A stretch of DNA of 20,893 nucleotides from an uncultured Clostridium sp. (GTDB lineage Bacteria; Bacillota; Clostridia; TANB77; CAG-508): contig USQY01000028.1 in NCBI GenBank assembly GCA_900557045.1, forward strand, positions 1 through 20,893. The letters are read 5' to 3'. The notes beneath the pieces are model-generated. The model did not search any database. It saw nothing but the letters and a program-made list of their open reading frames with translations, and had not been told where the DNA came from. The first letter of the stretch is position 1. The number at the start of each line of letters is the position of its first letter. Positions 13,635-20,893 of this stretch are shown here, piece by piece. A program made the translations under genes and the position numbers.

Positions 13635-16232
13635 ATGAATATGCAAAATTTTACACAGAAATCAATTGAAGCTTTAACTGAGGCACAAAAAATAGCACTT
13701 CAAAATCAAAATATGCAAATAGAAGAGGAGCATTTGTTACAGGCTTTGGTAAATCAGCAGAATGGTTTTATACCGGAGTTATTTAAAAAAATGAATATAA
13801 ATGTAACTATGTTAAAGTCTGAGTTGGATAATGCAATAGAGGCAATTCCGTCAGTTACAGGTACTGGGCGTGAGCCTGATAAGGTGTATATATCAAATGA
13901 TGTTGATAAGGTTTTATTATCAGCAGAGGATGAGGCTAAAAAAATGCAGGATGAATATGTGTCTGTAGAACATATTTTGCTTGGAATTATTAATAATCCA
14001 AATGCAAAGATAGGAAGTATTTTAAGAAATAATAGTATTAGTAAACAAAGTATTTTATCTGCTTTGAAAGATGTAAGGGGAAATACAAGGGTGACAAGTG
14101 AAAATCCAGAAGAAACATATGATGTTTTAAATAAGTATGGTCAAGATTTAGTGGAACTTGCAAAGCAAAATAAGTTAGACCCTGTTATAGGAAGAGATTC
14201 AGAGATAAGAAATGTTATAAGAATTTTGTCAAGGAAGACTAAGAATAATCCTGTTTTAATTGGCGAACCTGGTGTTGGTAAAACAGCTATAGCTGAAGGT
14301 TTAGCGATAAGAATTGTAAATGGGGATGTTCCAAATAATTTAAAGAATAGGAAAATTTTTTCATTGGATATGGGGTTACTAATTGCTGGTGCTAAATATC
14401 GTGGTGAATTTGAGGAAAGGTTAAAAGCTGTTTTAAATGAGATAAAGAAGAGTGAAGGTAAGATTATTTTGTTTATTGATGAACTTCATACAATAGTCGG
14501 CGCAGGGAAAACAGATGGTGCTATGGATGCAGGAAATTTATTAAAACCAATGCTTGCAAGAGGTGAATTGCATTGTATAGGTGCTACAACTTTAAATGAG
14601 TATCGTCAATATATTGAAAAAGATGCTGCATTAGAAAGACGTTTTCAACCTGTAATGGTTGATGAGCCTAGTGTTGAGGATACTATATCAATTTTAAGAG
14701 GGTTGAAGGAGCGTTATGAAGTTTTTCATGGAGTTAAAATTCATGACCAAGCTTTAATTACAGCTGCAGTACTTTCACATAGATATATATCAGATAGATT
14801 TTTACCTGATAAAGCTATAGATTTAATAGATGAGGCTTGTTCATTAATAAAAACAGAAAGAGAGTCTATGCCAACGGAATTAGATGATATTTCAAGAAAA
14901 ATTATGCAACATGAAATTGAAGAGGCTGCATTAAAGAAGGAAACTGATGAAATTTCAAAAGCACATTTAGTAGAAGTTCAAAAAGAACTTGCAGATATGA
15001 AAGAAAAGTTTAAAGAAATGAAGGCTAAATGGGAAAATGAAAAAGAAGAGATAGGTAAAGTTCAAAAAATAAGAGAAGAGTTAGAAAAAGTTAATGGTGA
15101 AATTGAGGCTGCTGAAAGAGTTTATGATTTAAATAAAGCGGCAGAATTGAAATATTCAAAATTACCAACTTTGCAAAAACAATTAGAAGAAGAGGAAAAG
15201 AAAGTTGAAGAAAGAAAAGGTAAAGATAGTATTTTAAGAAATGAAGTCACAGGTGAGGAAATTGCTAAAATAATAGGTAGATGGACAGGAATTCCAGTTT
15301 CAAAATTAATGGAAGGTGAAAGAGAAAAATTATTACATTTAGAGGATATTCTACATGAAAGAGTTGTAGGTCAAGATGAGGCTGTGAAAAAAGTTAGTGA
15401 TGCAATAATTCGTTCTCGTGCAGGAATTGCTAATCCAAATCAACCAATAGGTTCTTTCTTATTCTTGGGGCCAACAGGTGTTGGTAAAACTGAACTTGCT
15501 AAAGCTTTAGCAGAGGCTTTGTTTGATGATGAGCATAATATGGTAAGAATAGATATGTCTGAATATATGGAAAAATTTAGTGTAAGCCGTTTAATTGGTG
15601 CGCCTCCAGGATATGTTGGATATGAAGAAGGTGGACAATTAACAGAAGCGGTTAGAAGAAGACCATATTCAGTTGTATTATTAGATGAAATTGAAAAGGC
15701 ACATCCAGATGTATTTAATATATTGCTTCAAGTATTAGATGATGGCAGAATTACAGATTCACAAGGAAGAACTGTCGATTTCAAAAATACAATAATTATT
15801 TTAACATCTAATTTAGGTTCTTCATATTTGTTAGAAGGAATAAATGATAAAGGAGAAATATCTGAAGATGCTAAAAAACAGGTCGAGAATTTATTAAAAC
15901 AATCATTTAGACCTGAATTTTTGAATCGTTTAGATGAAATTGTTTTCTATAAACCATTGATGAAAGAACAAATTTATACTATAATAGATTTAATGTTAGC
16001 AGATTTACAAAAAAGATTGGAGTCTAAACAAATTAAAATTGAAATTACTGATAAAGCAAAAGAATTTATTGTTGAAAATGGATATGACCAAAACTTTGGT
16101 GCAAGACCTTTGAAAAGATTTATTAAAAATAATATTGAAACATTGGTTGCTAAGAAAATAATTGGTGATGAAGTAGTTCCTGGTTCAACATTAGTTGTAG
16201 ATGCTGATGATGCTAATATTATAATAAGATAA
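13635..16232 (+). CDS. clpB: ATP-dependent disaggregase ClpB
   Basis: An 865-residue Hsp100 chaperone that, with DnaK, pulls polypeptides out of aggregates through its hexameric pore. The Clp N-domain covers 1-150. AAA1 has Walker A GEPGVGKT (210-217), pore loop GAKYRGEFEERLK and Walker B ILFIDELH. A coiled-coil middle domain (about 410-530) distinguishes ClpB from ClpA and ClpC. AAA2 has GPTGVGKTE (about 612-620), pore-loop GYVGYEEGG, VLLDEIEKAH and the sensor-2 GARPLKR. There is no ClpP-binding IGF loop. AAAGGAGGGG lies about 8 nt before the ATG at 13635; the product starts MNMQNFTQK. Its CIRCE operator matches that of hsp20, its functional partner. Confidence 0.97.
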   Translation: MNMQNFTQKSIEALTEAQKIALQNQNMQIEEEHLLQALVNQQNGFIPELFKKMNINVTMLKSELDNAIEAIPSVTGTGREPDKVYISNDVDKVLLSAEDEAKKMQDEYVSVEHILLGIINNPNAKIGSILRNNSISKQSILSALKDVRGNTRVTSENPEETYDVLNKYGQDLVELAKQNKLDPVIGRDSEIRNVIRILSRKTKNNPVLIGEPGVGKTAIAEGLAIRIVNGDVPNNLKNRKIFSLDMGLLIAGAKYRGEFEERLKAVLNEIKKSEGKIILFIDELHTIVGAGKTDGAMDAGNLLKPMLARGELHCIGATTLNEYRQYIEKDAALERRFQPVMVDEPSVEDTISILRGLKERYEVFHGVKIHDQALITAAVLSHRYISDRFLPDKAIDLIDEACSLIKTERESMPTELDDISRKIMQHEIEEAALKKETDEISKAHLVEVQKELADMKEKFKEMKAKWENEKEEIGKVQKIREELEKVNGEIEAAERVYDLNKAAELKYSKLPTLQKQLEEEEKKVEERKGKDSILRNEVTGEEIAKIIGRWTGIPVSKLMEGEREKLLHLEDILHERVVGQDEAVKKVSDAIIRSRAGIANPNQPIGSFLFLGPTGVGKTELAKALAEALFDDEHNMVRIDMSEYMEKFSVSRLIGAPPGYVGYEEGGQLTEAVRRRPYSVVLLDEIEKAHPDVFNILLQVLDDGRITDSQGRTVDFKNTIIILTSNLGSSYLLEGINDKGEISEDAKKQVENLLKQSFRPEFLNRLDEIVFYKPLMKEQIYTIIDLMLADLQKRLESKQIKIEITDKAKEFIVENGYDQNFGARPLKRFIKNNIETLVAKKIIGDEVVPGSTLVVDADDANIIIR

Positions 16233-16317
16233 ATTATATAGTAATGTGATTGATTTCAAAAAAATATATGGAAAATGCATTATAATATAAATTTGATAAA
16301 GGAAAGGGTGCAACAAT

Positions 16318-16710
16318 ATGAAGTATGAAAAATCTTGTGGAGCTATTGTTCTAGATGGTGGAAAAATTTTAGTTATTCAACAAGCGGAAGGACATTGGGG
16401 GTTTCCTAAAGGACATGTTGAAGCTGGAGAAACAGAGGTTCAAACAGCTATAAGGGAGATTAAGGAAGAAACAAATTATGATGTTGAAGTTAATGAAAAT
16501 TTTAGATATGTAGAAACGTATTCTCCAAAAGAAGGTGTTGAAAAGGATGTTGTATTTTTTGTAGCTAAGAAAGTTGCAGGAGATATGAGACCACAAGAGG
16601 AAGAAGTGCAAAACATTTTGTGGTTAACATATGAAGAAACTTTGGAAAGATTGACTTATGAGAATTCTAAGGAAATTTTGAAAAAGGCTTGGAAGGATTT
16701 GAAAATGTAA
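16318..16710 (+). CDS. Nudix hydrolase, diadenosine tetraphosphatase-like
   Basis: A 130-residue Nudix protein. The box G32-x5-E38-x7-R46-E47-I48-x-E50-E51 is complete except that the last glycine is Asn (N53). The short N-terminal strand EKSCGAIVL, the HWGFPKGHVE segment and the W-L-T-Y-E-E tail resemble bis(5'-nucleosyl)-tetraphosphatases, which cleave Ap4A-type stress nucleotides, but Nudix substrates are hard to predict. A -10 box TATAAT (16281-16286) lies upstream with no good -35. AAAGGAAAGGG precedes the ATG. A strong terminator follows directly. Cytoplasmic. Confidence 0.85.
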   Translation: MKYEKSCGAIVLDGGKILVIQQAEGHWGFPKGHVEAGETEVQTAIREIKEETNYDVEVNENFRYVETYSPKEGVEKDVVFFVAKKVAGDMRPQEEEVQNILWLTYEETLERLTYENSKEILKKAWKDLKM

Positions 16711-16714
16711 ATTT

Positions 16715-16757
16715 AAAAAAATTGCTAGAAGGGACGGAACTTTCTAGCAATTTTTTT
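16715..16757 (+). terminator. Intrinsic terminator after the Nudix gene
   Basis: ATTGCTAGAA (16721-16730) pairs with TTCTAGCAAT (16742-16751) and A6 pairs with the following T run (16751-16757). The 11-nt loop is GGGACGGAACT. Confidence 0.9.
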
Positions 16758-17109
16758 GCCAAAATAGATGTGTTAAAATAGATGAAAATTTTGGTAAAAA
16801 GAATGGGGCTTTTTGGTAATTTTCTATGCTAATTGGATAGTGTTTGTGGCAATTTTTGGCAAATAAAAATGAGGAATTTTGCACAATTGCTAGTGAAAAC
16901 TGGCTTCTGAAAATTGTCGAATTTTGTGGTACGAAAATGCTTGAATAACTTAGAAAAGTGTGGTTTAATAGTAATAGTTTAAATTAATTCAAAATATTTA
17001 ATATTCTTGTAAAAAGGTTAAGTTCTTATAGCCTTTTGGAAATCCATATAATTAAAATTAAATAAAAGTAAAATAAAGGTTGAATAAAATATAGGAGATG
17101 GTTTTAAAA
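16758..17109. other. Gene-free stretch before comM
   Basis: About 350 bp without a convincing frame on either strand. The first 200 bp are G/T-rich on the + strand (TTTTGGTAAAAAG, TTTGTGGCAATTTTTGGC), unlike the A-rich remainder. Small matches such as CCAAAAT (16759-16765) with ATTTTGG (16788-16794) could fold, but I see no known RNA. A ribosome binding site (AGGAGATGG) introduces comM; no clear promoter or competence box was found. Confidence 0.5.
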
Positions 17110-18659
17110 ATGTTATCAATTGTTAAAAGTGTGTCATTACATGGACTAAATGGTTATTTGGTCGATGTGCAAGTTGATGTGGCAGGAGGACTACCAAGTT
17201 TTGAAATAGTTCGGACTTCCTGATATTACAATAAGAGAGGCTAGGGAAAGAATTAAAACTGCTATAAAAAATTCAGGTTTTAATATGTATAGTAGAAAAG
17301 TAATTGTAAATTTAGCTCCTGCAACTAAGAAGAAGGAAGGGTCAATTTTTGATTTGCCAATTGCAATAGGAATTTTAAGTGCAAATGATATAGTACATTA
17401 TGATTTTAAGGATGTTGTTTTCATAGGAGAGTTATCATTAGATGGAAGTGTAAATAAAGTAAATGGTGTGTTGCCAATGTGCATTGAACTTGTCAAATTG
17501 GGTATAAAAAAAGTTGTGTTGCCTAAGGAAAATGCTAGAGAAGCGAGCTTTGTTAAGGACATAGAAATAATACCTGTTTCTAGTTTACAGCAGACTGTTG
17601 CTTATTTAAATAATCATATTAATATAAATTTTATTCATACAGAGTTTGATGAAATTGAAAATAATAATAATTTTTTTAGTAATGGCAATAACTATTGCTT
17701 AGATTTTTCAGAAGTAAAAGGACAGAAAAATATAAAAAGAGCTATAGAAGTTGCAGCTAGTGGTGGGCATAATTTATTAATGATTGGAAGTCCTGGTTCA
17801 GGAAAGACAATGATTGCTAAAAGAATCCCAACTATATTACCAGAGTTGAGTTTTGAAGAATGTCTTGAAATTACTAAAATTCATAGTATAGCAGGAAATT
17901 TATCTGAAAATTTTCCTGTAATTAATACACGACCTTTTAGGTCTCCACATCATACTATTTCACCTGCATCATTAGTTGGTGGTGGAAAATACCCAAAACC
18001 ACGGTGAAATTAGTTTATCTCATTTTGGAGTTTTATTTCTTGATGAATTACCAGAGTTTAATAGAAATACTTTAGAAGTATTAAGAGGTCCATTAGAGGA
18101 TGGAGAAATAACAATAAGTAGATCTGTTCAGGCTTTGACTTTTCCGTGCAAATTTATGCTTGTTGCTAGTATGAACCCGTGTCCATGTGGATTTTATGGT
18201 TCTGATAGAGAATGCAAATGTAGTGATGAGAGTATTAAAAAATATTTAGGAAAGATAAGTGGTCCGTTATTAGATAGAATAGATATTCAAGTTGAGGTTA
18301 GTCCGGTAGAATATCAGGATTTGAACTCTGATGAAGAGGAGGAGTGTTCTGAGGAGATTAGAAAAAGGGTTAATAGTGCTAGAAATATTCAGAAGGAGAG
18401 GTATAAAAAGTATGGAATTTTTTCTAATGCTGAATTAACTCCGAGTTTGATAGAGGAGTTTTGTCAATTGGACAATGAGGGAAGAAAAATTTTGGAAAAT
18501 GCTTTTGAAAGGTTGAAATTGAGTGCTAGGGCTTATGGAAGAATTTTGAAGGTAGCTAGAACAATTGCTGATTTGGATGGAAGCGAAAGGGTTTTGGTGA
18601 AACATGTGTTGGAGGGTATACAGTATCGTAGGTTGGATAAGAAGTATGGAGGGGTGTGA
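17110..18659 (+). CDS. comM: ComM/YifB-family Mg-chelatase-like AAA+ ATPase, split by two +1 frameshifts
   Basis: Read through both shifts this is 515 residues, the full family length: 17110-17211, 17213-18001 and 18003-18659. ComM is a hexameric helicase promoting branch migration when transformed DNA is integrated. The N-terminal Lon-protease-like domain starts SVSLHGLNGYLVDVQVDV. The AAA+ part has Walker A GSPGSGKT and Walker B VLFLDELPEF, then the Cys-rich CPCGFYGSDRECKC insert and the C-terminal Mg-chelatase domain. Shift 1: after EIV the frame reads CGG ACT TCC TGA, while removing C17212 restores GLPD. Shift 2: after PKP it reads CGG TGA, while removing C18002 restores GEIS. Both make the rare codon CGG. 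dprA, also needed for transformation, follows intact. Gene decay, sequencing error or programmed shifting are all open. Confidence 0.85.
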
Positions 18660-18684
18660 TTTTTTCTTTTTTGGGGTTAGCACC

Positions 18685-18842
18685 GAGAGAAAAAATTTGT
18701 TACTTTTGAAAAAATAAACTCCTTTAAACGCGGTGGAGTGCGTACTATGCTGATTGGAATTGTTACGATAATGACTTGGGTTAGATGTTGGGTGGCTCAG
18801 GTCGGAGTTTTATTTTTTCAAAAGTAAAAATTTCTTTCTCCG
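18685..18842 (+). repeat. 158-bp structured intergenic repeat, copy 4
   Basis: The most divergent copy, starting 25 bp after the comM stop codon, with core from 18760. The internal hairpin is weakened (GCTGATTGG in place of GCGTTTGAGG). The outer stem is extended and preserved by matching changes: AAAAAATAAACTCC on the left faces GGAGTTTTATTTTTT on the right, where copies 1-3 have a longer TTCCTCC and a shorter right arm. It separates comM from dprA; no other terminator is visible after comM, so the element may serve as one. Confidence 0.85.
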
Positions 18843-18910
18843 AATAATGGTAGTGTATTTAATGTTTTTAGGTTAAAAGTATAAAATAAAAATTATAGTT
18901 TTAGAAAGGA

Positions 18911-19849
18911 ATGAGGTATGTGGAAACTCTTACAATAAGTGATGAAAAATATCCTATGCAATTAAGGAATATATTAAATCCTCCTAAGGTTTTATATTGT
19001 GAAGGTGATATAAGTCTGTTAAGCAATCCGTCTGTAACGGTGATAGGTTCAAGGAATATGAGTGAGTATGGTAATATAATGGCAAGAAATATAACTAGGG
19101 ATTTAACTAAGAATAATATATGCATAGTTAGTGGAATGGCTGTTGGTATTGATGCTGTTGCACATAAGACTTGTATAGAAAATAATGGAAAAACAATAGC
19201 TGTGTTGGGTTCTGGCTTTGATCATGTGTTTCCAAAAGAAAATAAAGGGTTGTTTAAAAAAATCATAAGTTCTGGTGGGTGTGTTGTATCAGAGTATGCT
19301 CCTGATACAGTGGCACAAAAACGTTTTTTCCCTGAGAGAAATAGAATTGTTAGTGGCCTTTCTATGGGAACTGTTGTTGTTGAAGCAACATATAGAAGTG
19401 GAACTAGTATAACAGCACATTATGCACTTGATCAAGGGAAAAAGGTGTTTTGTGTGCCTAATTGTGTTGGAAGTAAAAACAGTGCTGGTATAATAAATAT
19501 GTTGAAAAAAGGTGCAATCATTGCTACAACAGGTAGTGATATTTTATATGAATTAGGATGGTTACAGAAAAGTGTATTTTCTGAAAATTTTGAGCAAACA
19601 CAAGAAAAGAAGAAATTGCAGAAGATAGAAATTTTAGAACAAGAAGAGTTGAAAAATTTAGACGAGCAGGCTAAACAAATATATTTTTACATAAAGGAAA
19701 ATAAAATTGTTAATCCAGAGGTTATTAGTAATGAGTTAAAAATGAGTATACAAAAGATGAATGTTTATTTAACTATTTTAGAATTAAAAGGCTTAATTAT
19801 AAATAAGTCTGGAGTGAATTATTCAATAAGAGAAGAATTGTATGTATGA
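18911..19849 (+). CDS. dprA: DNA processing protein DprA
   Basis: A 312-residue DprA (Smf) protein, which binds incoming single-stranded DNA during transformation and loads RecA. Visible parts: ISDEKYPMQLRNILNPPKVLY (9-29), the Rossmann core with VIGSRN (44-49), SGMAVGIDAVAH (74-85), AVLGSGFD, FPERNRIVSGLS (140-151) and YRSGTSITA (161-169), then a C-terminal winged helix (about 240-310). The N-terminal SAM-like domain of longer DprA proteins is missing, as in several clostridia. Start is uncertain: AAAGGA abuts the ATG at 18911, whereas a GTG at 18920 has AGGA at a proper 9 nt. The stop overlaps yraN by 8 nt, indicating coupling. Confidence 0.93.
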   Translation: MRYVETLTISDEKYPMQLRNILNPPKVLYCEGDISLLSNPSVTVIGSRNMSEYGNIMARNITRDLTKNNICIVSGMAVGIDAVAHKTCIENNGKTIAVLGSGFDHVFPKENKGLFKKIISSGGCVVSEYAPDTVAQKRFFPERNRIVSGLSMGTVVVEATYRSGTSITAHYALDQGKKVFCVPNCVGSKNSAGIINMLKKGAIIATTGSDILYELGWLQKSVFSENFEQTQEKKKLQKIEILEQEELKNLDEQAKQIYFYIKENKIVNPEVISNELKMSIQKMNVYLTILELKGLIINKSGVNYSIREELYV

Positions 19850-20201
19850 AAAACAGAAAGTAGGAAGTGAAGGGGAATGTTTAGCTTGTAAATATTTAAT
19901 AAAAAATAAATATAAAATAATAGAAAGAAATTTTAGATGTAGGCAAGGTGAAATTGATATAATTGCATATGATTATGATAGCTTGGAATTAGTATTTTTT
20001 GAGGTAAAAACACGAACTAATTTTTATTATGGACTTCCTTCAGAAGCGGTTAATATACAAAAACAGAGACATATTATGAATAGTATAAAATATTATTTAT
20101 ATTGTAACAAAATAGAAGATGTATATGTAAGAATTGATGTAATAGAAATAGTGTTTTATAAGGGAAAATATAAACTTAATCATTTAAAAAGTGTAATGTA
20201 A
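19842..20201 (+). CDS. yraN: YraN/UPF0102-family endonuclease-like protein
   Basis: A 119-residue UPF0102 protein with a PD-(D/E)XK nuclease-type core: RNFRCRQGEIDIIAYD (27-42) supplies Glu and Asp, and LVFFEVKTR (50-58) supplies the E-x-K part. The family has no settled function but is commonly found beside DNA-processing genes, as here. Its ATG lies inside the end of dprA, 8 nt before that gene's TGA is complete, so it is translationally coupled. The normal family length is reached and no frameshift is present. Confidence 0.9.
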   Translation: MYEKQKVGSEGECLACKYLIKNKYKIIERNFRCRQGEIDIIAYDYDSLELVFFEVKTRTNFYYGLPSEAVNIQKQRHIMNSIKYYLYCNKIEDVYVRIDVIEIVFYKGKYKLNHLKSVM

Positions 20202-20250
20202 CAATTGGCAGTTAGGTTTGAAATCAACACAATATTTAAATGTTATAAGT

Positions 20251-20294
20251 ATTAGCAAAAGAATTACAATATATTAGCAAAAAAATTACAATAC
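20251..20294 (+). repeat. Tandem 22-bp repeat upstream of topA
   Basis: ATTAGCAAAAGAATTACAAT at 20251 repeats at 20273 as ATTAGCAAAAAAATTACAAT, two 22-bp units with one difference in the first 20 bases. They lie just upstream of the topA -35 box and could be a regulator site or a chance duplication. Confidence 0.7.
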
Positions 20295-20297
20295 CAC

Positions 20298-20326
20298 TTG
20301 AAAAAATACATAATATAGTCTAGAAT
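20298..20326 (+). promoter_or_regulatory. Candidate topA promoter
   Basis: TTGAAA (20298-20303), a 17-nt spacer and TAGAAT (20321-20326) form a plausible sigma-A promoter 33 nt before the topA start codon. AAAAGGAGA (20345-20353) is the ribosome binding site. Confidence 0.65.
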
Positions 20327-20359
20327 AGATAAGTATAAAAAAGAAAAGGAGATATTCAT

Positions 20360-20893
20360 ATGGCTGATAAATTGTTGATTGTGGAGTCACCAGCTAAGGC
20401 AAATACTATTAAAAAATTTCTTGGAGGTAGTACAAAAGTATTGGCTTCAATGGGACACATTAGAGATTTACCAAAGTCTAAGTTGGCTGTTAATGTAGAA
20501 AATGACTTTGAACCAGAATATATAAATATTAGAGGTAAGGGTGATTTAATAAAAGAATTAAAAAAGGAAGCTAAAAGTGCAAAAAAAGTATATCTTGCAA
20601 CTGACCCTGACCGTGAAGGGGAAGCTATAGCTTGGCATTTGGCACATATTTTAGAAATACCAGAAGATAGTGTATGCAGAGTTACTTTTAATGAAATAAC
20701 AAAGGAAACTGTTCAAAATTCAATGAAAGAACCACGTACTATAGATAAAAACTTAGTAGATGCTCAACAAGCACGTAGAGTTTTAGATAGAATAGTTGGT
20801 TATAAAATGAGTCCATTGTTATGGAAAAAAGTAAAAAGAGGATTATCAGCAGGAAGAGTTCAATCTGTTGCTGTTAAGTTAATTGTAGATAGA
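20360..20893 (+). CDS. topA: DNA topoisomerase I (5' part; runs off the window)
   Basis: The first 178 residues of type IA topoisomerase I, which relaxes negative supercoils. The start MADKLLIVESPAKANTIKKF is the TOPRIM domain with its catalytic Glu (VESPAKA); SMGHIRDLPKSKL and ATDPDREGEAIAWHLA give the TOPRIM DxD-type acidic residues and a following basic patch. DAQQARRVLDRIVGYKMSPLLW and GLSAGRVQSVAVKLI are typical of the next domain. The active-site tyrosine lies beyond the window. The comM-dprA-(yraN)-topA order is a known clostridial and bacillar arrangement. Confidence 0.97.
   Translation, partial: MADKLLIVESPAKANTIKKFLGGSTKVLASMGHIRDLPKSKLAVNVENDFEPEYINIRGKGDLIKELKKEAKSAKKVYLATDPDREGEAIAWHLAHILEIPEDSVCRVTFNEITKETVQNSMKEPRTIDKNLVDAQQARRVLDRIVGYKMSPLLWKKVKRGLSAGRVQSVAVKLIVDR

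Noticed and set aside
16731..16741. Loop GGGACGGAACT of the Nudix terminator as another copy of the GGGGACGG palindrome
   Set aside because: Only seven or eight bases match and the surrounding stem is unrelated.
20251..20294. Iterons of a replication origin upstream of topA
   Set aside because: Only two units, no DnaA boxes and no replication initiator gene nearby.

Overview
This window comes from an AT-rich, low-GC Firmicute, most likely a Clostridia-class bacterium. Coding DNA is dominated by A/T-ending codons (AAA, ATA, TTA, AGA), AGGAGG-type ribosome binding sites precede most genes, and the gene families (CIRCE-linked heat-shock genes, comM-dprA-yraN-topA) fit that group. All genes but one lie on the + strand. 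I see no rRNA, tRNA, CRISPR array or transposase gene.

Layout. (1) 70-2356: an HD-domain hydrolase, a small heat-shock protein (Hsp20) with a CIRCE operator, and a convergent radical SAM protein; the last two genes are separated by a perfect 29-bp palindrome. (2) 2486-4754: a GNAT acetyltransferase, a YdbC/PC4-like ssDNA-binding protein, a small gene split by an in-frame TAG, and a NOL1/NOP2/Sun-type RNA methyltransferase. (3) 4895-9023: a dGTPase-family HD hydrolase, an unrecognised 492-residue acidic protein, and a diaminopentanoate-dehydrogenase-like oxidoreductase. (4) 9359-12907: a TetR regulator with a 35-bp palindromic operator over its own promoter, then a YhgE/Pip membrane protein and an HdeD/DUF308 membrane protein. 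(5) 13528-16710: CIRCE-controlled clpB and a Nudix hydrolase. (6) 17110-20893: comM (broken by two +1 frameshifts), dprA, yraN and the start of topA.

Two things stand out. First, an approximately 158-bp intergenic repeat occurs four times (plus one isolated end), all in the same orientation and all downstream of + strand genes. Its ends pair over about 30 bp, the stem is preserved through compensatory length changes, and it carries an almost invariant 30-nt core; two copies form a recent 200-bp tandem duplication. Second, both frameshifts in comM result from one extra C that creates an in-frame CGG codon just before a stop. CGG is otherwise absent from the genes here except for two arginine codons in the acetyltransferase. 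This suggests +1 frameshifting at a rare or poorly decoded codon, though sequencing error or gene decay remain possible.

Other points: hsp20 and clpB share one promoter/operator design in which the -35 box TTGAC lies inside a CIRCE variant; and genes running into the repeats switch abruptly from TTA to TTG leucine codons, marking local G/T-rich islands.
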